Positions 18,108 through 27,273 of a DNA stretch of 47,148 nucleotides are shown here, in pieces (position 1 is the first letter of the stretch; the number at the start of each line of letters is the position of its first letter). Under the pieces are notes generated by a model, which was not told the DNA's origin, made no database searches, and was given only the letters and a program-made list of their open reading frames with translations. The DNA is taken from the NCBI GenBank assembly GCA_024680795.1, contig JAILBR010000042.1, positions 1 to 47,148 on the forward strand, in the 5' to 3' direction. Made by a program: the position numbers and the translations under genes. This DNA is from Bacilli bacterium (GTDB lineage Bacteria; Bacillota_I; Bacilli_A; RFN20; CAG-826).

Positions 18108-19526
18108 ATGGCAAAATATGATGTAGTGATAGTTGGTGCTGGCCCAAGTGGTTATATGTGTGCTTATGAACTCGCCAACAAAAGAAGTGATTTGAAAATC
18201 CTTTTAGTAGAAAGAGGCAGAAACATCTATGAAAGAAAGTGTCCAGTTTTGGAACACAAGCTTGATAAATGCCCAATCAGCACTAAAGGATATCGTGAAT
18301 GTCACCCAGCTTGTTCCATCACTAGTGGTTTTGGTGGCGCAGGTGCATATAGTGACGGAAAATTTAACATAACCACTGAGTTCGGTGGATGGTTAACAGA
18401 TTACATGGATCCAGATGAATTAATGAGAATCATCAAATACGTTGATGACATTAATTTATCTTTTGGTGCGACCGAAGTACTAACTGATCCTGATACTCCA
18501 AAAGTGCGTGAAATTGAAAGACGTGCAATGTCTGTTGGCGTTAAATTACTTCGTAGTAAGGTACGTCATTTAGGCACCGAAGAAAATATCAAAATTCTAA
18601 CTAGAATCTATGAATCTCTAGAAGGAAAAATTGAAGCAAGATTCTGCACAAAAGTTACTGACATTATTGTAGAAAATGGAAAAGTATGCGGGATTTGCAT
18701 AGATAATGGAGAAAAAATCGAAGCTAACTATGTTGTTTTAGGTGTTGGTAGAGAAGGTAGCAAATGGTTAAACGAATTATTTGAAAAATACAAGATTCCA
18801 ATGTCTCAAACTCAAGTTGATATCGGTGTTCGTGTCGAATGTCCAAACATGGTTATGGAAGAAATCAATGAGAACTTATATGAAGGCAAATTCTTATATA
18901 AAACTTCTGTTGGTTCCACAGTTAGAACCTTCTGTAGCAACCCAGGTGGACACGTTGTTATGGAGAACTATGAAGGTGTTGTTAATGTCAACGGCCACTC
19001 ATATAGTGATTCCAAATTATCCTCACCAAACACAAACTTTGCTTTATTGGTGTCTCATCATTTTGAAGAGCCATTTAAAAAACCAAATGAGTATGCTTTA
19101 AAGGTTTCTTCTTTAGCTAATCAACTAGCATGTGGCTCTGTCATCATCCAAAAATATGGTGATATCAAGTTAGGTAGAAGAAGTACTGTTAAGAGAATTC
19201 AAGAAGGATTCGTTAGACCAACATTAAAAGAAGCTGTTCCTGGCGATTTAGCCCTTGCCTTACCTTATAAAACCATGCGTTCAATTATCGAAATGATTGA
19301 AGTGCTTGATAAAATCACTCCAGGTATCGCGACTGAACATACACTTTTATATGGTGTAGAAGCCAAATATTATAGCGCTCACCCAAAAATGAGCAATCAG
19401 CTTGAAGTTGATGGAATTGATAATCTATACGTGGCTGGCGATGGTGCTGGACTTACAAGAGGCCTCGCACAAGCTAGCGCATGTGGAGTATATATTGCTA
19501 GAAACATAATTGCGAAGGAGGATTAA
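18108..19526 (+). CDS. FAD-dependent dehydrogenase (COG2509-like)
   Basis: 472 aa. N-terminal dinucleotide-binding motif VVIVGAGPSGYMCAYELA, then a Cys-rich segment (RKCPVLEHKLDKCPIS, RECHPACSITSGFGGAG) characteristic of the COG2509 dehydrogenases, and a C-terminal FAD motif LYVAGDGAGLTRGLAQA. The substrate is unknown in this family. Two ATGs are possible; the second (18108) has the better spacing (9 bases) from the SD GGAGG at 18094-18098 and gives the canonical short N-terminus. It is followed after two bases by a CofE-like ligase, so the two may act in one pathway. Own promoter with a perfect palindrome just upstream. Confidence 0.88.
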   Translation: MAKYDVVIVGAGPSGYMCAYELANKRSDLKILLVERGRNIYERKCPVLEHKLDKCPISTKGYRECHPACSITSGFGGAGAYSDGKFNITTEFGGWLTDYMDPDELMRIIKYVDDINLSFGATEVLTDPDTPKVREIERRAMSVGVKLLRSKVRHLGTEENIKILTRIYESLEGKIEARFCTKVTDIIVENGKVCGICIDNGEKIEANYVVLGVGREGSKWLNELFEKYKIPMSQTQVDIGVRVECPNMVMEEINENLYEGKFLYKTSVGSTVRTFCSNPGGHVVMENYEGVVNVNGHSYSDSKLSSPNTNFALLVSHHFEEPFKKPNEYALKVSSLANQLACGSVIIQKYGDIKLGRRSTVKRIQEGFVRPTLKEAVPGDLALALPYKTMRSIIEMIEVLDKITPGIATEHTLLYGVEAKYYSAHPKMSNQLEVDGIDNLYVAGDGAGLTRGLAQASACGVYIARNIIAKED

Positions 19527-19528
19527 TT

Positions 19529-20722
19529 ATGTCTAGATATGTAGGTACAACCAGTAGGGGTATTAGACTCCCAATTATCAAACAAGGCGACGATTTAGCG
19601 GGAATTGTTGTTGAAAGTGTTCTTGCCGCAAGCAAACATGAACCATTTGCGTTAAATGATAGAGATGTCATCGCTATCACAGAAAGTATCGTAGCTCGTT
19701 CACAAGGTAATTACGCAACTGTTGATGATATCGCTAAAGATGTTCATGACAAATTCAATGGTGGAACAGTTGGTATTATCTTCCCAATCTTAAGTAGAAA
19801 TAGATTCTCTATCTTACTTAAAGGTATGGCAAGAGGCTTAGACAAGATCGTCTTAATGCTCAGTTATCCTAGTGATGAAGTTGGCAATGCATTATTAACT
19901 TATGATGAATTAGATGAAAAAGGCGTCAACCCTTATAGTGATGTCTTATCATTAGCAAAATATCGTGAATTATTTGGCCACAAAGTCCATGAATTCACAG
20001 GCGTTGATTATATCGATTACTATGTCGAATTAATCAAAGGTGAAAACTGTGATGTTGAAGTGGTATTTGCTAACCAAGCAAAAGCTATCTTAGATTACAC
20101 AGATAAAGTACTTGCATGTGATATCCATACACGTAATAGAACCAAGAGAATCTTAAAAGAAAAAGGCGTTAAAATCGTCTTAGGTCTCGATGACATTATG
20201 AATCATTCAATCAATGGCAGTGGTTATAATGAAAAATATGGTTTATTAGGTTCTAATAAATCTACAGAAGAAAAAGTTAAACTCTTCCCAAGAGACGCTC
20301 AAGGTTTAGTGGAAGACATTCAAGCTAGAATGTTAGAAAAAACCGGTAAGCACCTTGAAGTTATGGTTTATGGTGATGGTGCATTTAAAGACCCACAAGG
20401 AAAGATTTGGGAATTAGCTGACCCAGTTGTCTCTCCATTCCATACAGCGGGCTTAAAAGGCACACCAAATGAATTAAAACTAAAATACCTTGCTGATAAT
20501 GACTTCAAAGATCTCAAAGGCGAAGAATTAAAAGAAGCAATTAAAGAGAAGATTAAAGAAAAAGAAGGCAGCCTTGTTGGTCAAATGGCGTCTCAAGGTA
20601 CAACCCCAAGACAATTAACAGACCTCATCGGTTCCTTATGTGACTTAACCAGTGGATCTGGTGATAAAGGAACACCTGTTGTTCTTGTCCAAGGTTACTT
20701 CGTTAACTATTCTGAAGAATAA
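19529..20722 (+). CDS. CofE-like (F420-0:gamma-glutamyl ligase family) amide ligase
   Basis: 397 aa. The N-terminal half matches the CofE/F420_ligase fold (RGIRLPIIKQGDDL, DVIAITESIVARSQG, IIFPILSRNRFS); the C-terminal part is an extended region ending GTPVVLVQGYF. CofE adds glutamates to coenzyme F420, but nothing else here suggests F420, and this kind of bacterium is not known to make it. In Chlamydia a CofE relative (FolC2) acts as folylpolyglutamate synthase, so gamma-glutamylation of folate or another acid is an alternative. SD AAGGAGG lies in the end of the preceding gene, indicating translational coupling with the FAD dehydrogenase. Confidence 0.82.
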   Translation: MSRYVGTTSRGIRLPIIKQGDDLAGIVVESVLAASKHEPFALNDRDVIAITESIVARSQGNYATVDDIAKDVHDKFNGGTVGIIFPILSRNRFSILLKGMARGLDKIVLMLSYPSDEVGNALLTYDELDEKGVNPYSDVLSLAKYRELFGHKVHEFTGVDYIDYYVELIKGENCDVEVVFANQAKAILDYTDKVLACDIHTRNRTKRILKEKGVKIVLGLDDIMNHSINGSGYNEKYGLLGSNKSTEEKVKLFPRDAQGLVEDIQARMLEKTGKHLEVMVYGDGAFKDPQGKIWELADPVVSPFHTAGLKGTPNELKLKYLADNDFKDLKGEELKEAIKEKIKEKEGSLVGQMASQGTTPRQLTDLIGSLCDLTSGSGDKGTPVVLVQGYFVNYSEE

Positions 20723-20738
20723 TAAAACAGATATGATT

Positions 20739-20764
20739 GAGCACTCAGAAATGGGTGCTTTTTC
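20739..20764 (+). terminator. Terminator after the CofE-like gene
   Basis: GAGCACT pairs with GGTGCTT (7 bp, two G-U), loop CAGAAATG, followed by TTTTT. It separates this operon from the toxin-antitoxin cassette. Confidence 0.85.
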
Positions 20765-20776
20765 TTATACAATTAA

Positions 20777-20805
20777 TTGAAATGTGACTAAATATAGTAT
20801 ATAAT
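20777..20805 (+). promoter_or_regulatory. Promoter of the toxin-antitoxin operon
   Basis: TTGAAA (20777-20782), 17-bp spacer, TATAAT (20800-20805), then SD AGGAGG and the antitoxin ATG at 20831. Confidence 0.85.
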
Positions 20806-20830
20806 TAAGCCACAATAGGAGGTAATAAGT

Positions 20831-21088
20831 ATGCAAATTGTTCCTATGCGAGATTTAAAAGATACAGTAAAAATTGAGAATCTTTGTGAAGAAACAAATG
20901 GTCCAGTTTTTATTACTAAAAATGGTTATGGCCGACTAGTTGTGATGAATATTGAGTATTTTGAAAAAATTATGAACATGGCTTTTGAAGCCAAATTGAT
21001 TAATGAAGGCCTTTCTGACTTAAACGAAGGAAGAATGGAAGACGGGAAAACTGTTATTGAAGAAATGAAACAGAAATATGGATTCTAG
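20831..21088 (+). CDS. Phd/YefM-family antitoxin
   Basis: 85 aa. N-terminal beta-alpha DNA-binding domain of the Phd/YefM type (PMRDLKDTVKIENLCEETNGP, then VFITKNGYGRLVVMNIEYFEKI). A helical, charged C-terminal tail (residues 50-85) would wrap and block the toxin. In this family the antitoxin also represses its own promoter. It overlaps the toxin gene by 11 bases, the usual arrangement for ratio control. Confidence 0.9.
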   Translation: MQIVPMRDLKDTVKIENLCEETNGPVFITKNGYGRLVVMNIEYFEKIMNMAFEAKLINEGLSDLNEGRMEDGKTVIEEMKQKYGF

Positions 21089-21401
21089 CCATTATCGTTT
21101 TACTTTAAACGCAAAAAATGACTTGAACAGTATTCTTGCCTACATCTCCATTGATTTATCAAACCCAATTGCTGCAAATAATTTTTTAAATAAATTACTC
21201 GACAAAATTGATAGCATTTGCTTTTTCCCAGAGAGTTGTCCGCTTGTAATAAATGAATTTATCAAAAATGATAGCATCAGAAAAGCGAATGTTGGACATT
21301 ATGTTATATATTACATTTACGACGAAAACGAATCTGCTATAAATATTATTAGAATCATTTATGGAAAAAGAAATCTCGAAGAAATATTAAAACTTTTATA
21401 A
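21078..21401 (+). CDS. RelE/ParE-superfamily toxin
   Basis: 107 aa. The layout follows the RelE/ParE fold: two N-terminal helices (LNAKNDLNSILAYISIDLSNPIA is the ParE-like hairpin), a central SICFFPESCPLV, then strands IRKANVGHYVIYYIYD and INIIRIIYGKRNLEEIL. The ParE-type pattern favours gyrase poisoning over mRNA cleavage, but that is inference. Its partner is the overlapping YefM-type antitoxin. A strong terminator follows, so the pair is a self-contained cassette. Confidence 0.88.
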   Translation: MDSSHYRFTLNAKNDLNSILAYISIDLSNPIAANNFLNKLLDKIDSICFFPESCPLVINEFIKNDSIRKANVGHYVIYYIYDENESAINIIRIIYGKRNLEEILKLL

Positions 21402-21418
21402 TTTAGGAACGCACAGAG

Positions 21419-21441
21419 GCCACTTAAAAAGTGGCTTTTTT
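21419..21441 (+). terminator. Terminator of the toxin-antitoxin operon
   Basis: GCCACTT and AAGTGGC form a perfect 7-bp stem with AAA loop, followed by six T. Confidence 0.93.
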
Positions 21442-21451
21442 GTATGCATAT

Positions 21452-21479
21452 AAAAAGACCCAGACTATTAATCCGGGCC
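21452..21479 (-). terminator. Terminator of the aldo/keto reductase-amylase operon
   Basis: On the minus strand GGCCCGGA pairs with TCTGGGTC (8 bp, two G-U), loop TTAATAG, then TTTTT. Confidence 0.85.
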
Positions 21480-21499
21480 GTATTTGTTTGATATTTGTT

Positions 21500-24397
21500 T
21501 TATTGTTTTACAAAAATCTTAACATTTCCACGTCCAGAAACGCTTGTGCTTAAGGAACCATTTCCAACATTAACAACTTCGCCTGAGTACATGTCTTTGT
21601 ATGTACCGTTAGGAATATTGTTAAATGTTGCGCCGCCTGAAATAGCAACACATGCAAACGAATTTTGATAGCACCTAACAAATGCCATGCCGCTACTTTG
21701 AATTGCATCAGTAGAATATTGCCCTCTTCTTAAAGCAGGAACAGCAAGTCTAATTTTATTTAGTTTTATTAAGTGTTGTGAAAGTGTAGCGTTTAATGTT
21801 TCATTAACCTTTCCTGAAGCTGCAAAGACACCAAAATCAGAAGCGGTAACATTGCCTTCCAAATTATCACCATAATATGCTCTACCAGAGTTTGCTAATG
21901 CTAGATTTGGTCCTTCATCGATTGTTTTACCTTTCTGGAATTCAATTTCAGAACCATAGTAGATACATGGAACGCCACGGAATGTGAACATTAAACTCAT
22001 ATTCTCTTTCCATGCATCTGTTCCTTCGTTGTATCTAATTTTCTCAGCGCCATCTGGTCCATAGTCGTGTGAATCAACGTAAACAACATTATATGTTGCG
22101 TCATTATAATATTTATCACTTCCTACTGCTACACCAAAAGCGTCTCTAGCATTTTGGAAATTCCAATGCATTGGGAAATCAATGACACTACACTTGCTCC
22201 ATTGTGAATGATCAGGCTCATGATAAGTGCGTCCATTTTGCAAATATGCATTTTGGCTTTCTCTTTGATTTGTGTTTGCGTTGTCATTCCAGTTTTCTTT
22301 TGTTGACTGTTCGTTGACTTCTCTGGTGCCCCACGCGTAGTTTTTGTTCTCTTTCCAAGTATAGAATGGTGCAGAGTCACATGCTTGACCATGGTTCCAG
22401 ACTTCTCTTACTCTAGTACAGACTTCACCAAACATGAAGAAGTCAGTGTTTCCACATTTTTCCGCAATAGCGTATAGGCCAGGCCAAATATAGTTATTGA
22501 ATGTTAATCTTGAAATATGTTTCATTGTATCGATACGGAATGCATCAACACCCATACGGATAAATTCACCATATGCATCAACTAAATAGTTGGCCACTGT
22601 TGGGTTTTCGGTATTTAAATCGACACAGTCGCCTGCCATTTGACCTGTTTGCTCGATATATTGTTCGTATGCCATGCTTCTTTCATGGTGATAGATATTA
22701 TAAACGTCTCTATCACCTTTCATGGTTTCAATACGAGTGTTATATTGTGCTCCGCCCGCCATGGAATCATAGCTACTTGACAATAGTCCTGATTCTGAAT
22801 TTCTAATTATTCCTTTAACCGTTGTATTGTTTGCGCTGTCATAATAGAACATTGGGAATAAGTTTTCTTCTCCGAAGTTGCCTGAGTGGTTGAAAACAAC
22901 GTCTAAAATGATTTTCATGTCGCGCGAATGCGCTTCATCAATAACAGTTTGGAAACTAACATCTTGAGATAGATATCTTGGGTCAACTTCTTTGAAATTA
23001 ATTGCATGATAGCCGTGATAATCGTATCCAGATGCATTCTTAACAACAGGGGTAATCCAGATTGCTGTAAATCCCAACGCTTTAATATAATCCATCTTTT
23101 CAATTAAACCTTTGAAATCGCCTCTCCAAGCCGGATCATTAGCAGCGTTGTTTCTTCCGTCCCAACATTTTGTGTTGTTGTCTGGATCACCATCATAGAA
23201 TCTTGTTGTAATTGTGAAATAGATTGATTCATCTCTAAAATCGTGTCTGCTGCCATTGTATTTATTAATTACTTGCCCTTTGTTGTAGTTTTTAACTGCA
23301 GGTAAATCATTAGCAGCATTTGCTTGCTCAACAATATCATAATTACCTTGTGGGATTTCTGATGGTGGTATATATGGGTCAATCTTAATATCTGGTTTTT
23401 CTGTTTTCAATTCGCCCTGATAATACCAGTAATAGCCCGCTTCATCGATTGATAAATCTGCTGTTTGACTGCCACTATCAGTTTTGAAAATAACATTTAA
23501 AGCAGTATATCCTGGGAAGTCATATGTTTTCCAAGTATCATCATAGTCTTTTAGAGGTTTTCCTGGCCATTCCCCTAATAATTTTGTTGCACTTGCTCCC
23601 TCACCAATCCATGCGTAAACCGTCGAATATTCTGCTGGTGCAAAAACTTGAACATAATTAATGGTTGGAAGTGGCTCTTCCTCTTCTTCTGGATCGTCGG
23701 GATCAGCCTCTTGAATCTTTTCAACTTTAATTGTGCATTGTGCTACAAAACCACCATCGTTTGTAGTGGCTTTAACAATAGTCGAGCCTTCCTTTACGCC
23801 TTGGACCATTCCGGTATTGCTTATTGTGGCAATTGTTTTATCTTCTGTGGTGTATTTAACTGACTGATTAGTTGCATTGCTTGGAATGATTTGTATACTA
23901 GTTTGTCGTTTTTCACCTTCGTTTAATGTAATAACACTACTTGAGAATTTTATGCCAGTAACATTTACAACAGGTGTATCTATTGGTGTTTTGTCTGGAT
24001 CCGGAACAACAGTTAGCAGTGCTTCCGAAGTTTTGTTCCCATCTTTTGTTGTTACAACTAAAGTCGTTTGTCCTGCTGAAAGGGCTCTGATGATTCCGTT
24101 ATTATCAATTGTTGCAACGCTTGTGTTGCTTGATGTTATTATCACTTCCTTATCGGTTGCGTTATTTGGAAGCACAGTGTGTCCAATTAATTCGGTCTCT
24201 CCAACCATCAGTTCTAATTCAGATACTTCAAATTCGACACTTTCTACATGAACAGTGGAATCTGTTTTGTCGTCACCATCTTTATCGGTATCTCCAGATG
24301 GTGGATCTTCAGGATTTGGATTGGTTGATGTCTGTCCGCATGCTGCTAATAATCCAAGCGTAGATAAAAACACTAATGCAGTTTTCCATTTTCTCAT
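21500..24397 (-). CDS. Cell-surface lipoprotein alpha-amylase (GH13) with Ig-like and starch-binding domains
   Basis: 965 aa. Lipoprotein signal peptide with lipobox LLAAC (Cys20), then an acidic Pro/Asp/Gly-rich linker. Two Big_2-type Ig-like domains follow (about residues 50-135 and 140-225; ATIDNNGIIRALSAGQTTL and ATISNTGMVQGVKEGSTIV are their hallmark repeats). Next is a CBM26-like starch-binding module (about 245-335: YAWIGEGASATKLLGEWPG, VIFKTDSGSQTADL). The GH13 barrel spans about 375-935 with ALGFTAIWITPV, ILDVVFNHSG, the nucleophile Asp in DAFRIDTMKH, the acid Glu in FMFGEVC and DSHDYGP as region IV. It degrades starch at the cell surface, releasing maltooligosaccharides. SD AAGGAGAG. 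It follows the aldo/keto reductase gene by three bases. Confidence 0.95.
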   Translation of the reverse strand: MRKWKTALVFLSTLGLLAACGQTSTNPNPEDPPSGDTDKDGDDKTDSTVHVESVEFEVSELELMVGETELIGHTVLPNNATDKEVIITSSNTSVATIDNNGIIRALSAGQTTLVVTTKDGNKTSEALLTVVPDPDKTPIDTPVVNVTGIKFSSSVITLNEGEKRQTSIQIIPSNATNQSVKYTTEDKTIATISNTGMVQGVKEGSTIVKATTNDGGFVAQCTIKVEKIQEADPDDPEEEEEPLPTINYVQVFAPAEYSTVYAWIGEGASATKLLGEWPGKPLKDYDDTWKTYDFPGYTALNVIFKTDSGSQTADLSIDEAGYYWYYQGELKTEKPDIKIDPYIPPSEIPQGNYDIVEQANAANDLPAVKNYNKGQVINKYNGSRHDFRDESIYFTITTRFYDGDPDNNTKCWDGRNNAANDPAWRGDFKGLIEKMDYIKALGFTAIWITPVVKNASGYDYHGYHAINFKEVDPRYLSQDVSFQTVIDEAHSRDMKIILDVVFNHSGNFGEENLFPMFYYDSANNTTVKGIIRNSESGLLSSSYDSMAGGAQYNTRIETMKGDRDVYNIYHHERSMAYEQYIEQTGQMAGDCVDLNTENPTVANYLVDAYGEFIRMGVDAFRIDTMKHISRLTFNNYIWPGLYAIAEKCGNTDFFMFGEVCTRVREVWNHGQACDSAPFYTWKENKNYAWGTREVNEQSTKENWNDNANTNQRESQNAYLQNGRTYHEPDHSQWSKCSVIDFPMHWNFQNARDAFGVAVGSDKYYNDATYNVVYVDSHDYGPDGAEKIRYNEGTDAWKENMSLMFTFRGVPCIYYGSEIEFQKGKTIDEGPNLALANSGRAYYGDNLEGNVTASDFGVFAASGKVNETLNATLSQHLIKLNKIRLAVPALRRGQYSTDAIQSSGMAFVRCYQNSFACVAISGGATFNNIPNGTYKDMYSGEVVNVGNGSLSTSVSGRGNVKIFVKQ

Positions 24398-24400
24398 AGA

Positions 24401-25255
24401 TTAGTCTCTCCTTTTCTTAAATACTGGCCAGAATTGATCTTTGCCATAATCTATTTCATTTAATTTTAATAACTCAATCATGTCTTCTTTCGAGATTTCA
24501 AAGTCTAGTTTCATATTATCGGATATATGCTCTTTGCTTGATGCCTTTGGAATAGATATTGTATCTAACTGCAATGTATACTTTATACATAATTGAGGAT
24601 TAGATACGTTATATTTATTTGCCATAGCGGTGATTTCTTTATTTTTAAGAGCAGCGCCATGGGCGATAGGGCTATATGATTCAACGATAATATCGTTTTC
24701 TTGACAGAACTTAATAACATCAATTGGAGTATTTCCAACATGGCAAAGTATTTGATTAACCATAGGTTTAATCTCTGAATTATCCATGATGTTTTTTAAG
24801 TCATTGATGTTGAAATTTGAAACACCAATGGCCTTTACCTTGCCATCTTTATAAGCTTCTTCTAATGCTTTCCAAACTTGGATGTTTTCTTTATAAAACT
24901 TCTTTGGACCACGGAACAATATCCATGGTTGTGGACAATGGATAAGAATCAAATCAATATAATCGACATTAAGTCTTTTAAGAGACTCTTCTATCGATTG
25001 TTTAGCTTTCTTATAGGACTTATATTCTGCCTTTACTTTAGTGGTGATAAAAACATCTTCTCTTTTTAGTCCTGAATCTCTAATTCCTTGACCTACGCCT
25101 TCTTCGTTTCCATATGCTTGAGCGGTATCAACATGTCGATAACCGCATTCTAAAGCGGTTTTGGTACATTCAGCGGCTCTTTCGTTTTTGATTAGCCATG
25201 TACCATAGGCTAGCGAAGGAACTTTAACTCCATTAGATAGGGTGAATTCTTTCAT
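24401..25255 (-). CDS. Aldo/keto reductase
   Basis: 284 aa, normal AKR length. The catalytic tetrad is complete: Asp43 and Tyr48 in HVDTAQAYGNE, Lys73 in TTKVKAE, His106 in LILIHCPQP. NADP-binding motifs GVSNFNINDL and SIPKASSKEHI are present. It reduces carbonyls with NAD(P)H in the cytoplasm; substrate unknown. Organisation with the amylase (three-base gap) suggests a role in sugar metabolism or detoxifying sugar-derived aldehydes, which is inference. Confidence 0.93.
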   Translation of the reverse strand: MKEFTLSNGVKVPSLAYGTWLIKNERAAECTKTALECGYRHVDTAQAYGNEEGVGQGIRDSGLKREDVFITTKVKAEYKSYKKAKQSIEESLKRLNVDYIDLILIHCPQPWILFRGPKKFYKENIQVWKALEEAYKDGKVKAIGVSNFNINDLKNIMDNSEIKPMVNQILCHVGNTPIDVIKFCQENDIIVESYSPIAHGAALKNKEITAMANKYNVSNPQLCIKYTLQLDTISIPKASSKEHISDNMKLDFEISKEDMIELLKLNEIDYGKDQFWPVFKKRRD

Positions 25256-25398
25256 GCTGGGTATATCCTTAATATATCTTTATTTATTATAGTATAGATT
25301 TTGACATAAGTAATACTTATCTTTACCATACATTAATACTTTGCTTGGGATTTAATAGTTTTGCTGATAAACTTAAATCACATAAAGGAAACTATCAT

Positions 25399-27219
25399 AT
25401 GCCTCAAAAGAAAAAACACATCGCTTTTTGGATTATCTTTCCAATTGTCATGGTGATTATTGCATCCCTATTAATCTTTTATTTCGATTTAGCTAATGGA
25501 CCGCTTGTGTGGTTTATTGTTGAATTATCACTTATCGTCGCATTTATTGTGATTAGAATCTTATTTAGAGATAGAAAGTTTTGGGTCAGATTATTGACGT
25601 GGGTAGGCTTTTTTGGCACAACAGTCGCTATTATTGCGCTTTGTAAACCAACAACCGAGATTAAAAGCGCTGCATATTACTCTAACCCCACACCAATAGC
25701 TGAAACATTAAATGTTACTTCGGGTAAAGTTAAAGGTATCTATAACGTAGATAAAACCGTAAAGATCTACGCTGGCATTCGTTATGCAACAGCAGAAAGA
25801 TGGAAAGAACCGGTCGCATATGTTTCTGATAAAGAGATAGATGGTTCATATTTTGGCCCAAGAAGTATGCAGCCTGCATCTAATCCACTTATGGATTCTT
25901 TGGTGGATATTTATGCGGAAAAAGGTTGGCATCCTGATTACACTATGCACCCATATCAAAATATGAGTGAGGATAGTTTATATCTCAATATTTGGAGGCC
26001 AAATACTGATGCGACCAACTTGCCAATTCTTGTTTATATTCATGGTGGAAGTTTAACTAGTGGAAGCTCTGCTTATGAAGCATATAACGGGGAAACAATG
26101 GCGAAACAAAACGTTATTATGATTACCATTCAATATCGTTTAGGTGTTTTTGGATATTTTGCTCATCCAGATTTAAAAGAAGAATCACCAAATCATACAA
26201 CCGGAAACTATGGCCTTTTAGATCAGATCCAAGCTCTTAAATGGATTAATGAAAACGCCGCGAGCTTTGGTGGAGATAAGAATAATATTACCATCGCTGG
26301 AGAAAGCGCTGGCTCATCAAGTGTTTGCGCTTTATGCACATCTGATTTAGCAGCAGGACTATTTAAAAAAGCAATAGGAGAATCTTCTTCTTTAGCAATT
26401 AAACTTGCTCCTCACACTTATAGAACCGAAGAAGAAGCATATAAAACGAGCGCGAATATATTGAGCGAATTTGGCTGCACAACCATTGAACAATTAAGAA
26501 AAGTAGATGCTAGCAAACTAGTAAATACAAGTTATAGCAATTCTGAAATGATGATGGATGGCTATGCCCTTAAAAAAGATCCATATCAGGTTTATCTTGA
26601 TGGCCAGAACAATGAAGAGGCACTTTTAAATGGTTATAACGTTTTAGAGAGCGATGCCTTTGTTGTTCCACAATTCTTATTTAGTCCAACAAATGCGGGC
26701 AACATTAAATCTAGATTAACAAGTTATTTTAATGAAGAAACCGCAAACCAAATTTGTGAGTTATATAAAGATAGAATTGCACAGGATGCCTTTAGTGCTT
26801 TCAATGAAATCATCTCTGTTTACTGGTTTATTATGCCTCATCATTCTTGGTCTAATCTCGCTTTAAATAACGGAGTGGATGTCTATAGATATCAATTCAC
26901 TAAAGAAAATGGTTTCTATGGCACTTACCATTCTGGAGAAATGATTTATTGTTATGGAAATATTGACCGCATTGGTAAACCATTCGCTTATGATCAAAAA
27001 GATTATGATTTATCAAAGATAATGGTGACATATTGGTCTAACTTTGCAAAAACCGGAAACCCAAATGGCGAAGGAGTTGCGACTTGGAATAAATATATCG
27101 CTAATGGACAAGTCCAAGAACTAGGTGTCAATGTTGGTCCTATTAACGATAAATATTTAGACTTATATACAATAATTGACCATTTCTTAGAAACAAAAAT
27201 CGCAGAATTAGCAGCATAA
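25399..27219 (+). CDS. Membrane-anchored type-B carboxylesterase
   Basis: 606 aa from the ATG at 25399, preceded by AAAGGA. An earlier TTG in frame adds 18 residues but lacks an SD. Residues 8-85 hold about three membrane helices (IAFWIIFPIVMVIIASLLIF, LVWFIVELSLIVAFIVI, WVGFFGTTVAIIALC). The extracellular rest is a carboxylesterase type-B alpha/beta-hydrolase: oxyanion loop VYIHGGSLTSG, EDSLYLNIWRP, nucleophile elbow GESAGSSS, and a C-terminal His in YGTYHSGEM. It probably deacylates or de-esterifies extracellular substrates, for instance acetylated plant polysaccharide or lipid esters. The multi-helix N-terminal anchor is unusual; most relatives are secreted. Confidence 0.9.
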   Translation: MPQKKKHIAFWIIFPIVMVIIASLLIFYFDLANGPLVWFIVELSLIVAFIVIRILFRDRKFWVRLLTWVGFFGTTVAIIALCKPTTEIKSAAYYSNPTPIAETLNVTSGKVKGIYNVDKTVKIYAGIRYATAERWKEPVAYVSDKEIDGSYFGPRSMQPASNPLMDSLVDIYAEKGWHPDYTMHPYQNMSEDSLYLNIWRPNTDATNLPILVYIHGGSLTSGSSAYEAYNGETMAKQNVIMITIQYRLGVFGYFAHPDLKEESPNHTTGNYGLLDQIQALKWINENAASFGGDKNNITIAGESAGSSSVCALCTSDLAAGLFKKAIGESSSLAIKLAPHTYRTEEEAYKTSANILSEFGCTTIEQLRKVDASKLVNTSYSNSEMMMDGYALKKDPYQVYLDGQNNEEALLNGYNVLESDAFVVPQFLFSPTNAGNIKSRLTSYFNEETANQICELYKDRIAQDAFSAFNEIISVYWFIMPHHSWSNLALNNGVDVYRYQFTKENGFYGTYHSGEMIYCYGNIDRIGKPFAYDQKDYDLSKIMVTYWSNFAKTGNPNGEGVATWNKYIANGQVQELGVNVGPINDKYLDLYTIIDHFLETKIAELAA

Positions 27220-27220
27220 G

Positions 27221-27264
27221 AAAAAATCACCTTTGATATCAATCCAAGCGATATTCATCGGTGA
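27221..27264 (-). terminator. Probable terminator between convergent esterase and VanZ-like genes
   Basis: TCACC (27227-27231) pairs with GGTGA (27260-27264), with a second inner stem TGATATC/GATATTCA (one bulge). Reading the minus strand, six T follow directly. Confidence 0.6.
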
Positions 27265-27273
27265 GTTTCATTT

